Assembly: GCA_964596165.1 (NCBI GenBank)
Contig: CAZQTW010000012.1
Coordinates: 1-64,000, forward strand
Length of the DNA: 64,000 bases
Direction of reading: 5' to 3'
From: CAYUQT01 sp964596165
GTDB lineage: Bacteria > Planctomycetota > Phycisphaerae > UBA1845 > JAFGLZ01
This document shows, one piece after another, positions 35,707-44,539 of the stretch. A program made the translations under genes and the position numbers. Under the pieces are notes generated by a model. The model was not told where the DNA came from, did not search any database, and saw nothing but the letters and a program-made list of their open reading frames with translations. Position 1 is the stretch's first letter. Every line of letters begins with the position of its first letter.

Positions 35707-36066
35707 TCATTCCGCTTCGGCTCCGCGTGTCCGCCCAGCGGCCGCAAAGGGCGTGCCGCATTCCGGGCAGCGATTCTCGACGGCTCCGGTAAGGTCGTAA
35801 CCGCATTCATGACAGTACGGCCGGTTGCTCGGGATGACCTTGTTCACAATCCATTCGCCGCCCAGGAAAAGGTACGCGCCCAATCCAATCTGAGCCAATG
35901 ATGCAATTGGCGCCACCAAGTAGTAGTGGAACCCAGCGCTAAGCGGCCGAATAGACAGTACCCAGACCATACTCACCGCACTGGTCAGGAAGGTACAGAA
36001 CCCCTGGACCACAAAGTACACGCCCAACAGCTTGAGCAGCACGCGAACCAGCGTTTTGTATTTCAC
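35707..36066 (-). CDS. Small membrane protein with CxECGYDLxG zinc ribbon
   Basis: A 119-residue protein. Two helices (LLGVYFVVQGFCTFLTSAV; YYLVAPIASLAQIGLGAYLFLGG) precede a C-terminal zinc ribbon: CHECGYDLTGAVENRCPECGTPF, residues about 85-107 (written here as CHECGYDLTG and RCPECG). This ribbon is common in Planctomycetota, often on small membrane proteins of unknown role. The ribbon probably faces the cytoplasm. Start ATG 36066 with a perfect -10 upstream. Lone gene between a convergent secreted-protein gene and a divergent ThuA gene. Confidence 0.75.
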   Translation of the reverse strand: MKYKTLVRVLLKLLGVYFVVQGFCTFLTSAVSMVWVLSIRPLSAGFHYYLVAPIASLAQIGLGAYLFLGGEWIVNKVIPSNRPYCHECGYDLTGAVENRCPECGTPFAAAGRTRGAEAE

Positions 36067-36134
36067 GGCTCACCCCAGTTTCGCGTTGAAAGACGGGAAC
36101 GGCGCCCTTGCGTTACACGGGAATATCGGGCCGG

Positions 36135-36163
36135 ATTATACGCCCGGTCGCGCGGGTCAACAA
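36135..36163 (-). promoter_or_regulatory. Promoter of the zinc-ribbon membrane gene
   Basis: On the minus strand a consensus TATAAT (36140-36135) follows TTGTTG (36163-36158) with a 17-base spacer; a TTGACC with 14-base spacing overlaps. Transcription would start about 60 bases before the ATG at 36066. Confidence 0.5.
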
Positions 36164-36200
36164 CGTCACCCTCTCAATCCTGTATGAGACTCCGGCAAGC

Positions 36201-36209
36201 TGGTATCAT
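36201..36209 (+). promoter_or_regulatory. Extended -10 element upstream of the ThuA gene
   Basis: TGGTATCAT forms an extended -10 (TGn before TATCAT), about 40 bases before the ThuA ATG. No good -35 is visible at 16-18 bases. Same -10 form as at two other loci in the window. Confidence 0.3.
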
Positions 36210-36251
36210 GCAGCGGCTTGAATCGGCCTAGGCCTAGCGTGAGGAGTCAGA

Positions 36252-36995
36252 ATGAGCAAAGCAAGCAGTGTTATTCGTGTCACGGTTTGGAATGAGGGGA
36301 GGCATGAGAAGACGAACAAGGAAATCGCCAAGATCTATCCCGACGGGATGCATGCGGTGATCGCCAAGCATCTGAATGCCCAGTCGGGCATCACGGCGCG
36401 GACGGCCACGCTCGACGAGCCGGAACACGGCCTGACAGACACGGTGCTCGCTGAGACCGACGTCCTGACCTGGTGGGGTCACATGGCCCACAACGAGGTC
36501 CGTGACGATGTCGCGGACAAGGTCATCAAGCGGGTGTACGAGGGCATGGGCATCATCTGCCTGCACTCGGCCCACCTGAGCAAACCATTCGTCAGACTGA
36601 TGGGTACGATCTGCATGCTCAAGTGGCGCGAGGCCGGCGAGCGAGAGATCGTCTGGGTTACCAAGCCCGGCCACCCCATTGTCGAGGGGATCGACGATCA
36701 CATCGTCATCGAACACAGCGAGATGTACGGCGAGCACTTCGACATCCCCGAACCGGACGAGCAGATCTTCATCAGCTCGTTCGCGGGCGGCGAGGTGTTC
36801 CGCAGCGGCTGCACGTGGCATCGCGGCGCCGGTCGGGTCTTCTACTTCAGCCCGGGGCACGAGACGTACCCGATCTATTACGATCCGAACATCCTCCGCG
36901 TGATCACCAACGGTGTGCGTTGGGCCGCGCCCCGGCCGACGCCGGTGCAGACGTACGGACATCGGCCCGAGATCGGATGGTACGCGAAGAAATAG
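36252..36995 (+). CDS. ThuA-like trehalose-utilisation domain protein
   Basis: A 247-residue cytoplasmic protein of the ThuA family, which has a class I glutamine amidotransferase-like fold. Family marks: VTVWNEGRHEK and YPDGMHAVIAKHL at the N-terminus, TDVLTWWGHMAHNEV, GMGIICLHSAHLSKPF, KPGHPIVEGIDDHIVI, SEMYGEHFDIPEPDE, HRGAGRVFYFSPGHETYP and the C-terminal ITNGVRWAAP. ThuA takes part in disaccharide oxidation in rhizobia; in Planctomycetota such proteins are numerous and mostly uncharacterised. GAGGAG five bases before the ATG. The next gene begins four bases after its stop, so cotranscription is likely. Confidence 0.85.
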   Translation: MSKASSVIRVTVWNEGRHEKTNKEIAKIYPDGMHAVIAKHLNAQSGITARTATLDEPEHGLTDTVLAETDVLTWWGHMAHNEVRDDVADKVIKRVYEGMGIICLHSAHLSKPFVRLMGTICMLKWREAGEREIVWVTKPGHPIVEGIDDHIVIEHSEMYGEHFDIPEPDEQIFISSFAGGEVFRSGCTWHRGAGRVFYFSPGHETYPIYYDPNILRVITNGVRWAAPRPTPVQTYGHRPEIGWYAKK

Positions 36996-36999
36996 ATCC

Positions 37000-39231
37000 A
37001 TGCAGGGCAACTCCAGCCAACAACGGCCGTGCGCGGATGCCGGTTGCGAAGGCGTTCGCCCGAGGACCCGAACGCCCTGGGCTCGGGTCGTGCCGCTCGT
37101 CGTCGTACTGCTGACGGCAGTCGCCTTTCTCCCGTCGCTCGACAATGGGTTCGTCAACTGGGACGATCAGCTCAACTTCATTGAGAACCCCAACTATCGC
37201 GGATTGACATGGGACAACCTGTGCTGGATGTTCACGACCTTCCACGCGGGTCCGTATCAACCGCTGAGCTGGCTGACGCTCGGTGTGGACTACGTGCTGT
37301 GGGGGATGGACGCCCGCGGGTACCATCTGACCAGCCTGCTATTCCACGTGGCCACCGTGTTGGCCTTTTACTTCGTGGCCCTTCAGCTCATGCGGTCGGC
37401 ATGGGACAAGCCGGCCGACAACGACAGCATGGCGATGCGGTTCTCGGCCGCCGCGGCCGCCCTGCTGTTCGGCGTTCATCCGCTTCGAGTGGAATCCGTC
37501 GCCTGGGCAACCGAACGCCGCGACGTGGTCAGCGGCCTGTTCTTCATGCTGACGCTGCTGGCCTATGTGCGGGCGAGCCGGCTTGATCGACAGACGTCGG
37601 ACTATCGCAAGTGGCTGGCCCTGTCGGTGCTAGCCTATTTGGCCTCGCTGCTGGGAAAGGGGATGGCCGTCACCATGCCGGTGCTGCTGCTCGTGCTCGA
37701 CTGGTATCCGCTGCGTCGATTCGCCGCAACGCCTCCCGGCCGAAACGTCGAGGGACCGGAGTCGCCGCCCGGGCGCCTCAACCCCACACCGAGTTGGTTT
37801 GCTCCCCCGTTTCGCTCGCTTTGGTTGGAGAAGGTTCCATTTCTCATTCTGGCGGTGGCGGCCGGACTGGCAGGTATCCACGGCCAGGTCCATTCCGGGG
37901 CGGTGGCGACTCTTGACCAGTATGGCTTGGACCGACGAATCGGCGTGTCGCTGTTCGCAACGGCGTTCTATCTTTACAAGACGCTCATTCCGTGGAACCT
38001 CTCGCCGCTAGTCCCCATGCCACGAACTCTGGATCTTTTCTCGTGGCCCTATGTGTTGAGCGCGGCCGTCCTGGGCGCGTTGACGTTTTTCGCCGTCGCA
38101 TATCGCCGGCGTTGGCCTGGGTTCTTGGCGGTTTGGCTGGGATACGTTGTCATGCTTGCGCCCGTGTCCGGACTTACCCAGATGGGACCGCAAATCGCCG
38201 CGGATCGCTACACTTACTTGCCCTGTCTTGGGTGGGCCTTGTTGGGTGGATGGCTCATTCATCGTCTCGTACGAACGCGCCATCGACTTTTTCCCGTCAT
38301 GGCTCTCGTTACGGCATCGGGAATTGCGGCCTTGTCGGTATTGACGTGGTTTCAGACCACGATCTGGTACGACTCGGTATCGCTCTGGCGACATGCGGCA
38401 TCCATCTACCCCGACAGCCAGCTAATCCACCAGAATTGGGGCGCTGCGCTGGCGGCGTCCGGCAACCCCCAGGAGGCGCTGCGTCGCTACCAAGAGGCGG
38501 CTCGGCTGGCGCCACAATCGGCCGAGGCTCACAACAACATCGGCAACGCCCTGCTCAGCCTGGGTCGTCCCGCCGAGGCCGAAGCCTCCCTTCGGCGAGC
38601 CATCGAACTCAAGCCCGAGCACGGCGGTGCTCACTACAACCTGGGCAACGTGCTCGTCCAACTCGGACGGCTTCAAGAGGCCGTCCGACACTATCTGCTG
38701 GCGATCAAGTACCGGCCGGCCCTGGTGTCCGCAAGGGTCAATCTCGCGAATACGCTCGATCGGCTGGGCCGGCATGAGGAGGCCGAAGCTCAGTGGCAGA
38801 TCGCCACGCAACAGGATCCTCGAAACGAAGGGGCATACGACAACTGGGCGATCGCGTTGAACCGGCGAGGCCACTATGCCAAGGCCGTCGACGTCCTTCG
38901 ACAGGGGACCGTCCACTGCCCGGGCGATCGGAACCTGAACCTTCGCTTGGTCTGGCTTCTGGCGACCGCACCCGACCTCCCCATCCGCAATGTCGAAGAG
39001 GCCATTCAAATCGGTGAGCGACTGGTCAAGGCAACCGGTGAGAAGGATGCGCAATGCCTCGATGCGCTCGCCGCCGCTTACGCCGCCGCCGGACGCCGGC
39101 ACGATGCCGTGCGTTGCGCCACGCGTGCCGTGGAATTGGCGGAGGCCGCCGGCAAGCCGCACCTAGCCCGTCAGATCCGCGAACGGCTCGGTGAGTATCA
39201 AGCGGGTCGTTCCGGTCGCCCTGCAAGTTGA
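37000..39231 (+). CDS. GT-C membrane glycosyltransferase with C-terminal TPR repeats (TMTC-like)
   Basis: A 743-residue protein. The N-terminal half has about ten hydrophobic helices with the GT-C acidic loop after helix 1 (NGFVNWDDQLNFIENPNY), and the TMTC-type stretch (FGVHPLRVESVAWATERRDV, GLFFMLTLLAYVRAS). The C-terminal half (from about residue 480) contains four or five TPR units (EALRRYQEAARLAPQSAEAH, AEASLRRAIELKPEHGGAHY, AVRHYLLAIKYRPALV, EAEAQWQIATQQDP). Relatives transfer mannose or another sugar to protein. ATG 37000 lies four bases after the ThuA stop. The GDP-mannose made by manC is a plausible indirect donor source (inference). Confidence 0.8.
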   Translation: MQGNSSQQRPCADAGCEGVRPRTRTPWARVVPLVVVLLTAVAFLPSLDNGFVNWDDQLNFIENPNYRGLTWDNLCWMFTTFHAGPYQPLSWLTLGVDYVLWGMDARGYHLTSLLFHVATVLAFYFVALQLMRSAWDKPADNDSMAMRFSAAAAALLFGVHPLRVESVAWATERRDVVSGLFFMLTLLAYVRASRLDRQTSDYRKWLALSVLAYLASLLGKGMAVTMPVLLLVLDWYPLRRFAATPPGRNVEGPESPPGRLNPTPSWFAPPFRSLWLEKVPFLILAVAAGLAGIHGQVHSGAVATLDQYGLDRRIGVSLFATAFYLYKTLIPWNLSPLVPMPRTLDLFSWPYVLSAAVLGALTFFAVAYRRRWPGFLAVWLGYVVMLAPVSGLTQMGPQIAADRYTYLPCLGWALLGGWLIHRLVRTRHRLFPVMALVTASGIAALSVLTWFQTTIWYDSVSLWRHAASIYPDSQLIHQNWGAALAASGNPQEALRRYQEAARLAPQSAEAHNNIGNALLSLGRPAEAEASLRRAIELKPEHGGAHYNLGNVLVQLGRLQEAVRHYLLAIKYRPALVSARVNLANTLDRLGRHEEAEAQWQIATQQDPRNEGAYDNWAIALNRRGHYAKAVDVLRQGTVHCPGDRNLNLRLVWLLATAPDLPIRNVEEAIQIGERLVKATGEKDAQCLDALAAAYAAAGRRHDAVRCATRAVELAEAAGKPHLARQIRERLGEYQAGRSGRPAS

Positions 39232-39280
39232 GGATTCCCAACCAAGAGTCCACCGCGAGGCCTTGGGGATGGCGGCTGTT

Positions 39281-41044
39281 TCACTTAGGTTCCCGACGAA
39301 GGCGGAAGAGCCACAGACGTCCCCGGTCGTCCATCGGCTCCCAACCCTGAGCGGCGTATGCCGGCGGAAGCCGTTCGGCGATCAGGACCTCGGCCTCGGT
39401 CGTTCGGAGCGTATCGAAGACGCGGTCCTTTACATAGGGATAGGCCATTCGGAACTGATCGGCGTCGCCCAGGGAGGCGGGGATCTCCGCGACGATGCGG
39501 ACGCGGGCCAATCGTGCCCAGTAGGCCTCCATGGCGCTGCCCGCCAAGGCGATCGCCGATCCGGGTTTGACGCCCATGCGGGTCAGTCGGTCGGCGATGT
39601 GCCCTTGCACGTGCGAGGCGCCGATGAGCCTGCGTTCGGCGCTACCGGCATCGACGGGACGAATCAGGCAGGCCGCAATCCCTATGCCCATGAGAACCAG
39701 CATCGCCGTGCACACCGCCGAGACGGCACGATCGAGTTCCCGCCGGCAAGGCAGGGTGACTCCGCCCATCAACGCAAGGAAGAGGACCAACATGAAAGGT
39801 GATACGTACCGGAGACTCACGAACACCCCCCAATACATGGCCAAGGCCACGATCGCCGGCACGAAAATGAACGCGTATTGCATGAGGGGTCGCAGCGCTG
39901 ATGATCGGCGGAAGCCCAGGAGGTAGAGCGCGAGAACACCGACGATCAATCCGCCTTGCCAATGGTAGAAGAGATGGAAATAGACCTCGGCTCCTTCCTT
40001 CAGGACTCGTAGTTGTTCTTTCAAGTCGAAGTGAGGCGTGACACCCTCGTACCAGTAGCTCGGGTCGTACCAGGCGGGATATGTCCCGGCAATCGGCTTG
40101 GCAAACTCGTAGATGCCGGGCGAATCCAGGAGCTTTCGGGTGGGATGCAGCGGCGTTCCGCATCCGGGTGGTCCCCCCTGCCAATGTGTGTATTCCGTGA
40201 TACCATTCACCTTCCAGGCATAGTTCAACCGACCGCTGTGGCCGAACGTCAACCGACCTTTGGCGATCGACAGAGCGACAACCAGCGGCGCGGCCACGAG
40301 TGCGAAGACGCCCAACGCCAGGAGCACCCTCGGAAATGCCCGGCGAATGTCCCCCGGCAAGAACAGACCGCAGCCCAGGAAGACGAATGCCAGGGGAAAC
40401 ATGGGTGACTTCGCCAAGTAGCCCAACCCCAACACCAGCCCCAGCGACGCGAACGTGAGATACTTCGTTGAGCCGTTGCGGATTCGAAGCAGAATCGCGC
40501 AGGCCAGGTAAGTGAAAGCGGCAACACACATGTCGGGACTGGCGATCATCAAGGGAAGTGAGCACCAGATGAACAGGGCGTGGCCGAGCGTCAGCCACAC
40601 CCAGTCGGGGAGTCCCGCGCGGTCGTCGGCTCGGAGTGTTGCGTCGCGCCGCTGGTTCAGCCGGAGCAGTTCGGACATCAGGAACCGAAAGCATCCGAGC
40701 GTCGCCACGTAGACGGCGAACCCGACGGCGTGAACGACGGGGAATTCCCAATAGGCTGAAGGTTTGGAGAGAAAGAGAGCCACGCCCAAGATCCAGGGAT
40801 ACAACGGACTCCAGTGCGCGTTGACGGCCGCGGCCCAATCACCCCGCATCCACGCCTCCGCAAGGTCGAGGTAGCAGATTCCGTCCGGGTTCATGTAGAA
40901 CCGACCCGCCCATGTGTGAAGCCCCCCGATGAGGACGGCCGCCGAGAAGAGGAGAAGGGAGAGCGCACGACACGAAGGCTGCCGTTCACATACGACGGGC
41001 TGCTGGAGCCCGACGGTCGTTGAAGAATTTGGACAACTTTCCAT
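39281..41044 (-). CDS. GT-C (family 39-like) integral membrane glycosyltransferase
   Basis: A 587-residue polytopic protein with about twelve hydrophobic segments. After the first helix comes the family's acidic loop (RFYMNPDGICYLDLAEAWMR, then AVNAHWSPLYPWILG), typical of lipid-linked sugar transferases resembling ArnT or PMT. A long periplasmic loop occupies roughly residues 260-350 (WQGGPPGCGTPLHPTRKL). The last 100 residues form a soluble tail. Donor and acceptor cannot be read. Convergent with the TMTC-like gene, 49 bases apart, with no terminator-like hairpin in between. Confidence 0.8.
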   Translation of the reverse strand: MESCPNSSTTVGLQQPVVCERQPSCRALSLLLFSAAVLIGGLHTWAGRFYMNPDGICYLDLAEAWMRGDWAAAVNAHWSPLYPWILGVALFLSKPSAYWEFPVVHAVGFAVYVATLGCFRFLMSELLRLNQRRDATLRADDRAGLPDWVWLTLGHALFIWCSLPLMIASPDMCVAAFTYLACAILLRIRNGSTKYLTFASLGLVLGLGYLAKSPMFPLAFVFLGCGLFLPGDIRRAFPRVLLALGVFALVAAPLVVALSIAKGRLTFGHSGRLNYAWKVNGITEYTHWQGGPPGCGTPLHPTRKLLDSPGIYEFAKPIAGTYPAWYDPSYWYEGVTPHFDLKEQLRVLKEGAEVYFHLFYHWQGGLIVGVLALYLLGFRRSSALRPLMQYAFIFVPAIVALAMYWGVFVSLRYVSPFMLVLFLALMGGVTLPCRRELDRAVSAVCTAMLVLMGIGIAACLIRPVDAGSAERRLIGASHVQGHIADRLTRMGVKPGSAIALAGSAMEAYWARLARVRIVAEIPASLGDADQFRMAYPYVKDRVFDTLRTTEAEVLIAERLPPAYAAQGWEPMDDRGRLWLFRLRREPK

Positions 41045-41151
41045 GCTGGACGATCCTCGCGCGCCGGTTGGGTCAACAGGAACACACGCGGCACACGGTA
41101 TTCTGACCTCGATCGAGCGGTCCGTGCAAGATGAGGGGAAAGAAGGGGGGA

Positions 41152-42873
41152 TCAGGCGACCGTCTCAACGACGGCCGACGAACTGGGCGAACGCCTCAGG
41201 GCCTGGCGAACCTCCGTAAGCAACTGATCCACCTTGAATGGCTTGAACAGGACGGCCGCCAATCCCTCTCGATTCGCCCTGACGATGGAGTGATTCGGGT
41301 CATAGCCGAATCCGGTGATCAGGATGACTTGACACGCGGGGAGTTGACTTCTGACGGCCGCAAAAACCTCATAGCCGTTCTTGAACGGCATGCGAATGTC
41401 GGCCAAAACCATGTCGTATTGGTTCAAGGAGATCATGTTGACGGCCTCGGCGCCGTCGCGAGCGGTGTCGACATGGCACCCCTGCTTGCGAAGGACCTCG
41501 TATACCGTCGTCCGGATGACTTCCTCGTCGTCGGCCACCAAAATGCGCTTTCCGGACAGCAACGGATCCCCCGCAGGCTTCTGTTTCTGGAGGACCTTGC
41601 CCGACCCGTTGATCGGACGGGCCACCTCCCGAACCGATGTGCGGATCCGTTCCACATTGTGCAGGATGCTTTCCAAACGCGCGACCAGTGCGGGGTTGTC
41701 GATGTGTTCGGCGATGAGGGAGCTGGCGTCGGTCACAATATCATTCAACGGCGCGGCGATTTCCGTGGACACGTCGTCGGCCAACTGACCCGTGGTACGG
41801 TATCGCTCGATCACCAGCAAATCGAGAATCTTGAGTGCAATCGCCAGGTGCCTTCCGAATGCCTCCAGAAGCTGTCGATCCACGTCGTCGAAGTCCGCAA
41901 CCTGATCGCTCTCCAGATTGAAGACGCCGATCACCTCATCGTGCAGCCAAAGGGGAACCGTCAATGAAGAGCCGGCCTTATCGATGCCCGGCAGATATCG
42001 ATGATCTCGGGTGGTGTCGGGACAGATGTAGCTTCGCCCGGTGGCGGCGACATATCCGCAGATGCCCTGCCCTTCCTCCGAGGCCGTCATTTCCCGATCG
42101 AAGATGCAGTCCGACATGCCGTGCGCCATGGCAACGGCCAGTCGGCCGGACTGGCGGTTCACCAGCCGAATGCTGAATCGATCGAAGTGCATCAAGCTGT
42201 GAATATACGAGGCGATTTGCCTCTCAATCTTCTCCACTCGCTGCGGCACGCTCAAGACGCTGAAATGCTCGGCGTCGAATCGGACGAGCTGCTGGCCGGC
42301 GGCTTCCACGTCGCGAAGTCGTTGCTGGAGCTGGTGAGCGGCCATGACATTTCGCACCACCGTTGCCACCTGGATCAACTGACCCCGATCGTCGCATACC
42401 GGCGAGATGGCCACCTCATAATCGCCGGACACGCCCGTTGAATCCGCAAGGGAGAACTGGCGAACGTCGACTCGGGCCGGACCTGCTTCGCCTTTCGGAG
42501 CAGCCCACCGACCGACGGCCTCGAGCGACATCTCGACGACCTTGTTCAGGACCTCCTTGGGCATCTCCGTCATGGTCGCATTCGCCCAGACTACCCGACC
42601 GTCCAGTCCGATCGCGGCAATCCCCTCGCCGGTGCTACTCAACAGCTTTTTGGTCCATCGAGCGCATCGGTCACAGTGCCCGGGCAGGAAATCGCCGGCT
42701 TCGCTTACGACGACATCCACGCGACCGCTTTGGATCGCTTCGGCGGCCTTCTGAAATGAGTCAACAACGAGAACTTGACCGGGTTGATCGACGAGGGAAA
42801 GAACCGACGCTGTTGTAGCCTCCGAACGACTGAGCAGCAGAATCTTCGGTTGGTCAGCCCTTGTAGGCGTCAT
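41152..42873 (-). CDS. PAS-GAF-receiver signalling protein with degenerate kinase region
   Basis: A 573-residue cytoplasmic protein. Residues 8-65 resemble a receiver lacking its acidic pocket. A PAS-like domain follows (STGEGIAAIGLDGRVVWANA), then a GAF domain (about 210-345: SVPQRVEKIERQIASYIHSL...DEVIGVFNLESDQVADFDDV), then a helical segment in the place of a kinase dimerisation domain (QLADDVSTEIAAPLNDIVTD) that lacks the phospho-histidine. No ATPase domain follows. The C-terminus is a full receiver (ILVADDEEVIRTTVYEV, phospho-acceptor Asp in DMVLADIRMPF, Lys in LFKPFK). It probably works as a scaffold or phosphate acceptor for another kinase. Confidence 0.8.
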   Translation of the reverse strand: MTPTRADQPKILLLSRSEATTASVLSLVDQPGQVLVVDSFQKAAEAIQSGRVDVVVSEAGDFLPGHCDRCARWTKKLLSSTGEGIAAIGLDGRVVWANATMTEMPKEVLNKVVEMSLEAVGRWAAPKGEAGPARVDVRQFSLADSTGVSGDYEVAISPVCDDRGQLIQVATVVRNVMAAHQLQQRLRDVEAAGQQLVRFDAEHFSVLSVPQRVEKIERQIASYIHSLMHFDRFSIRLVNRQSGRLAVAMAHGMSDCIFDREMTASEEGQGICGYVAATGRSYICPDTTRDHRYLPGIDKAGSSLTVPLWLHDEVIGVFNLESDQVADFDDVDRQLLEAFGRHLAIALKILDLLVIERYRTTGQLADDVSTEIAAPLNDIVTDASSLIAEHIDNPALVARLESILHNVERIRTSVREVARPINGSGKVLQKQKPAGDPLLSGKRILVADDEEVIRTTVYEVLRKQGCHVDTARDGAEAVNMISLNQYDMVLADIRMPFKNGYEVFAAVRSQLPACQVILITGFGYDPNHSIVRANREGLAAVLFKPFKVDQLLTEVRQALRRSPSSSAVVETVA

Positions 42874-42986
42874 TCAGGCCCCGTGCCGTTTGAGTCCCCA
42901 GCTCTTTGCTACCAACCAGACTAGAGGTTGCACCTCGCGAGACCAAGGGCTTTGTGGCACTTCCTTGGGCTTTTGTCCACAGGATA

Positions 42987-43964
42987 TTATGGAGTTGTAT
43001 TACTTGTTTTTGTGGGTTCTTCGTCGGCTTGTCGTACGACCTGTAAGGGCAAGGAGGGACCCATATCGGTGCTTGTGAGCGGTCTGGACGTAACTGCCGG
43101 TAAGCTCGACGGGGTTCGTCTCTGCCGCGAGAGTTCCTCTTCGACGCGATCGTCAAATGGAATCTCGTAGCCCATTCTGCTGTCGCTGGTGGCAAGGATG
43201 ACCGGCGCCAGCCACAAGGCCACGAAACTCCTCTTGGTCCAACCGGCGTGTCCCCCACGATTTCCCGCATCCGACATCGTGGGCCGATAACCCACGTTGT
43301 GCAGTTTGGCGTACAACTTCTGCCCGCTTGATGGGGTGGAACCGACCGTTCGTGCAGGCTTGAATCCGACAGCACCCGCAGCGCGGGTGTGTCGCCGATC
43401 GATCGTGCCGAATAGGCTTGTGCCGACTTGAAGGTAACCCACGTCGGAGTCGGAATAGAAGTTCCAGATGCCTGCGTCAGTATGGCTTAGCGCCTTGGTC
43501 AGGTCGTAGTCGGGGGAAAGGGCCGCTGCCAGTAGCAGGGCGCTTCGCACGTTACATCCATGCGGCAGTGCCTCAAGTGCCAGTACCGCAACTCCGGCGC
43601 CGCCCGAATGCCCGACAAGATGGACGGGCCGATCCGGATAGTCCTGATGATACTGAACGATCCGATCGGCGATTCTCTTGGCTTCGGCGCGGTTTCGCTC
43701 CAATGCAACAAGGTTAACGAGACTGCCGAGGGGGACGAGTGTTCCCCAGTCATAGATTTCAATGGCGCATGGCACACCGCCGTCATTGAGGCCCTTCAAA
43801 ATGTCGGCATTGTACTTACTGCGACCTTCAATACCGGGAAGGACGATGACAAGACCGTTCTTCAAGCGGTCCGTGGTGGAGAGGTTGTTCACCACGCACC
43901 CGCTGGATGCCACGGCCACCAAGCCGGTCGCGGCGACAAGGGCATATTGATGGCGTCTACACAT
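42987..43964 (-). CDS. Lipoprotein alpha/beta hydrolase-like protein
   Basis: About 325 residues. From ATG 43964 the protein opens with a lipoprotein signal (MCRRHQYALVAATGLVAVASSGC); the frame also allows a start at 44015. The mature part has an alpha/beta hydrolase look: VIVLPGIEGRSKYNADI with the oxyanion strand, IYDWGTLVPLG, and a nucleophile elbow HLVGHSGGAGVAVLAL (GHSGG). The acid and histidine are less clear; His in KLHNVGYRP or GNRGGHAGW could serve. The role may be envelope lipid or ester cleavage. The C-terminal 90 residues are low complexity. Single gene, no obvious partner. Confidence 0.7.
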   Translation of the reverse strand: MCRRHQYALVAATGLVAVASSGCVVNNLSTTDRLKNGLVIVLPGIEGRSKYNADILKGLNDGGVPCAIEIYDWGTLVPLGSLVNLVALERNRAEAKRIADRIVQYHQDYPDRPVHLVGHSGGAGVAVLALEALPHGCNVRSALLLAAALSPDYDLTKALSHTDAGIWNFYSDSDVGYLQVGTSLFGTIDRRHTRAAGAVGFKPARTVGSTPSSGQKLYAKLHNVGYRPTMSDAGNRGGHAGWTKRSFVALWLAPVILATSDSRMGYEIPFDDRVEEELSRQRRTPSSLPAVTSRPLTSTDMGPSLPLQVVRQADEEPTKTSNTTP

Positions 43965-44225
43965 ACGCATAACGAACCGCACGATCAATCGGGAATCGGC
44001 TTTCCAGCGGGCCATGGACCCCCGGAACGTGGTAGTTTACTTGCCCGCCGCGCGACTCGCAAGTGTGGTGCGACCTTCATGGCTTGCTTTGAGGTATCGA
44101 AGGTCTTGCGGCAACAAGGCTTTGGCATTACTTGTGTGTTGTCCAGCCGGAGCGCGATCCCGGCCGTGACGGATGGTCATGCGGGGCCAGTCAGTCGTTG
44201 GGCGCCATGCATAGGGAGTTCGGCA

Positions 44226-44420
44226 ATGACGCAACTCATCGCCACATGGATTCTTGCCGGCAAGCCCGCCACCATGCTTCTCCCGCTGATGCTCATCGCC
44301 TTGGTTGTCACCGTAGCCTTCGCGATTCTTCGCGACCGAGCCGCGACGGGCGACAACGCACCCGACGACCAACTTACCCAGCAGCCTCCGGCGAAACGAC
44401 CGTTGGAAGAGAACTGGTGA
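44226..44420 (+). CDS. Small single-pass membrane protein (64 residues)
   Basis: A 64-residue ORF with a clear ribosome binding site (GGGAG, seven bases before ATG 44226). One helix (MLLPLMLIALVVTVAFAIL, residues 17-35) is followed by a basic residue pair and a polar tail rich in D, Q, P. The layout suggests a bitopic membrane protein with the tail in the cytoplasm or periplasm. No family recognised. The larger open frame running in from 43560 is antisense to the hydrolase and is not used. Confidence 0.55.
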   Translation: MTQLIATWILAGKPATMLLPLMLIALVVTVAFAILRDRAATGDNAPDDQLTQQPPAKRPLEENW

Positions 44421-44539
44421 CTGACGGATGCCGCCGCCTTCCGACCTCCATGCGGATCGGGCCCCGACGAAAAGAACCGGCGTCAGCCGACAACCGCCCG
44501 ACCGGCCCCCGTCGCAAACGCATGCCGACCGACACCCGC

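Noticed and set aside
37000..39231. Use of the earlier in-frame start at 36913 for the TPR glycosyltransferase
   Set aside because: It lies inside the ThuA coding sequence; the ATG at 37000 directly follows the ThuA stop.
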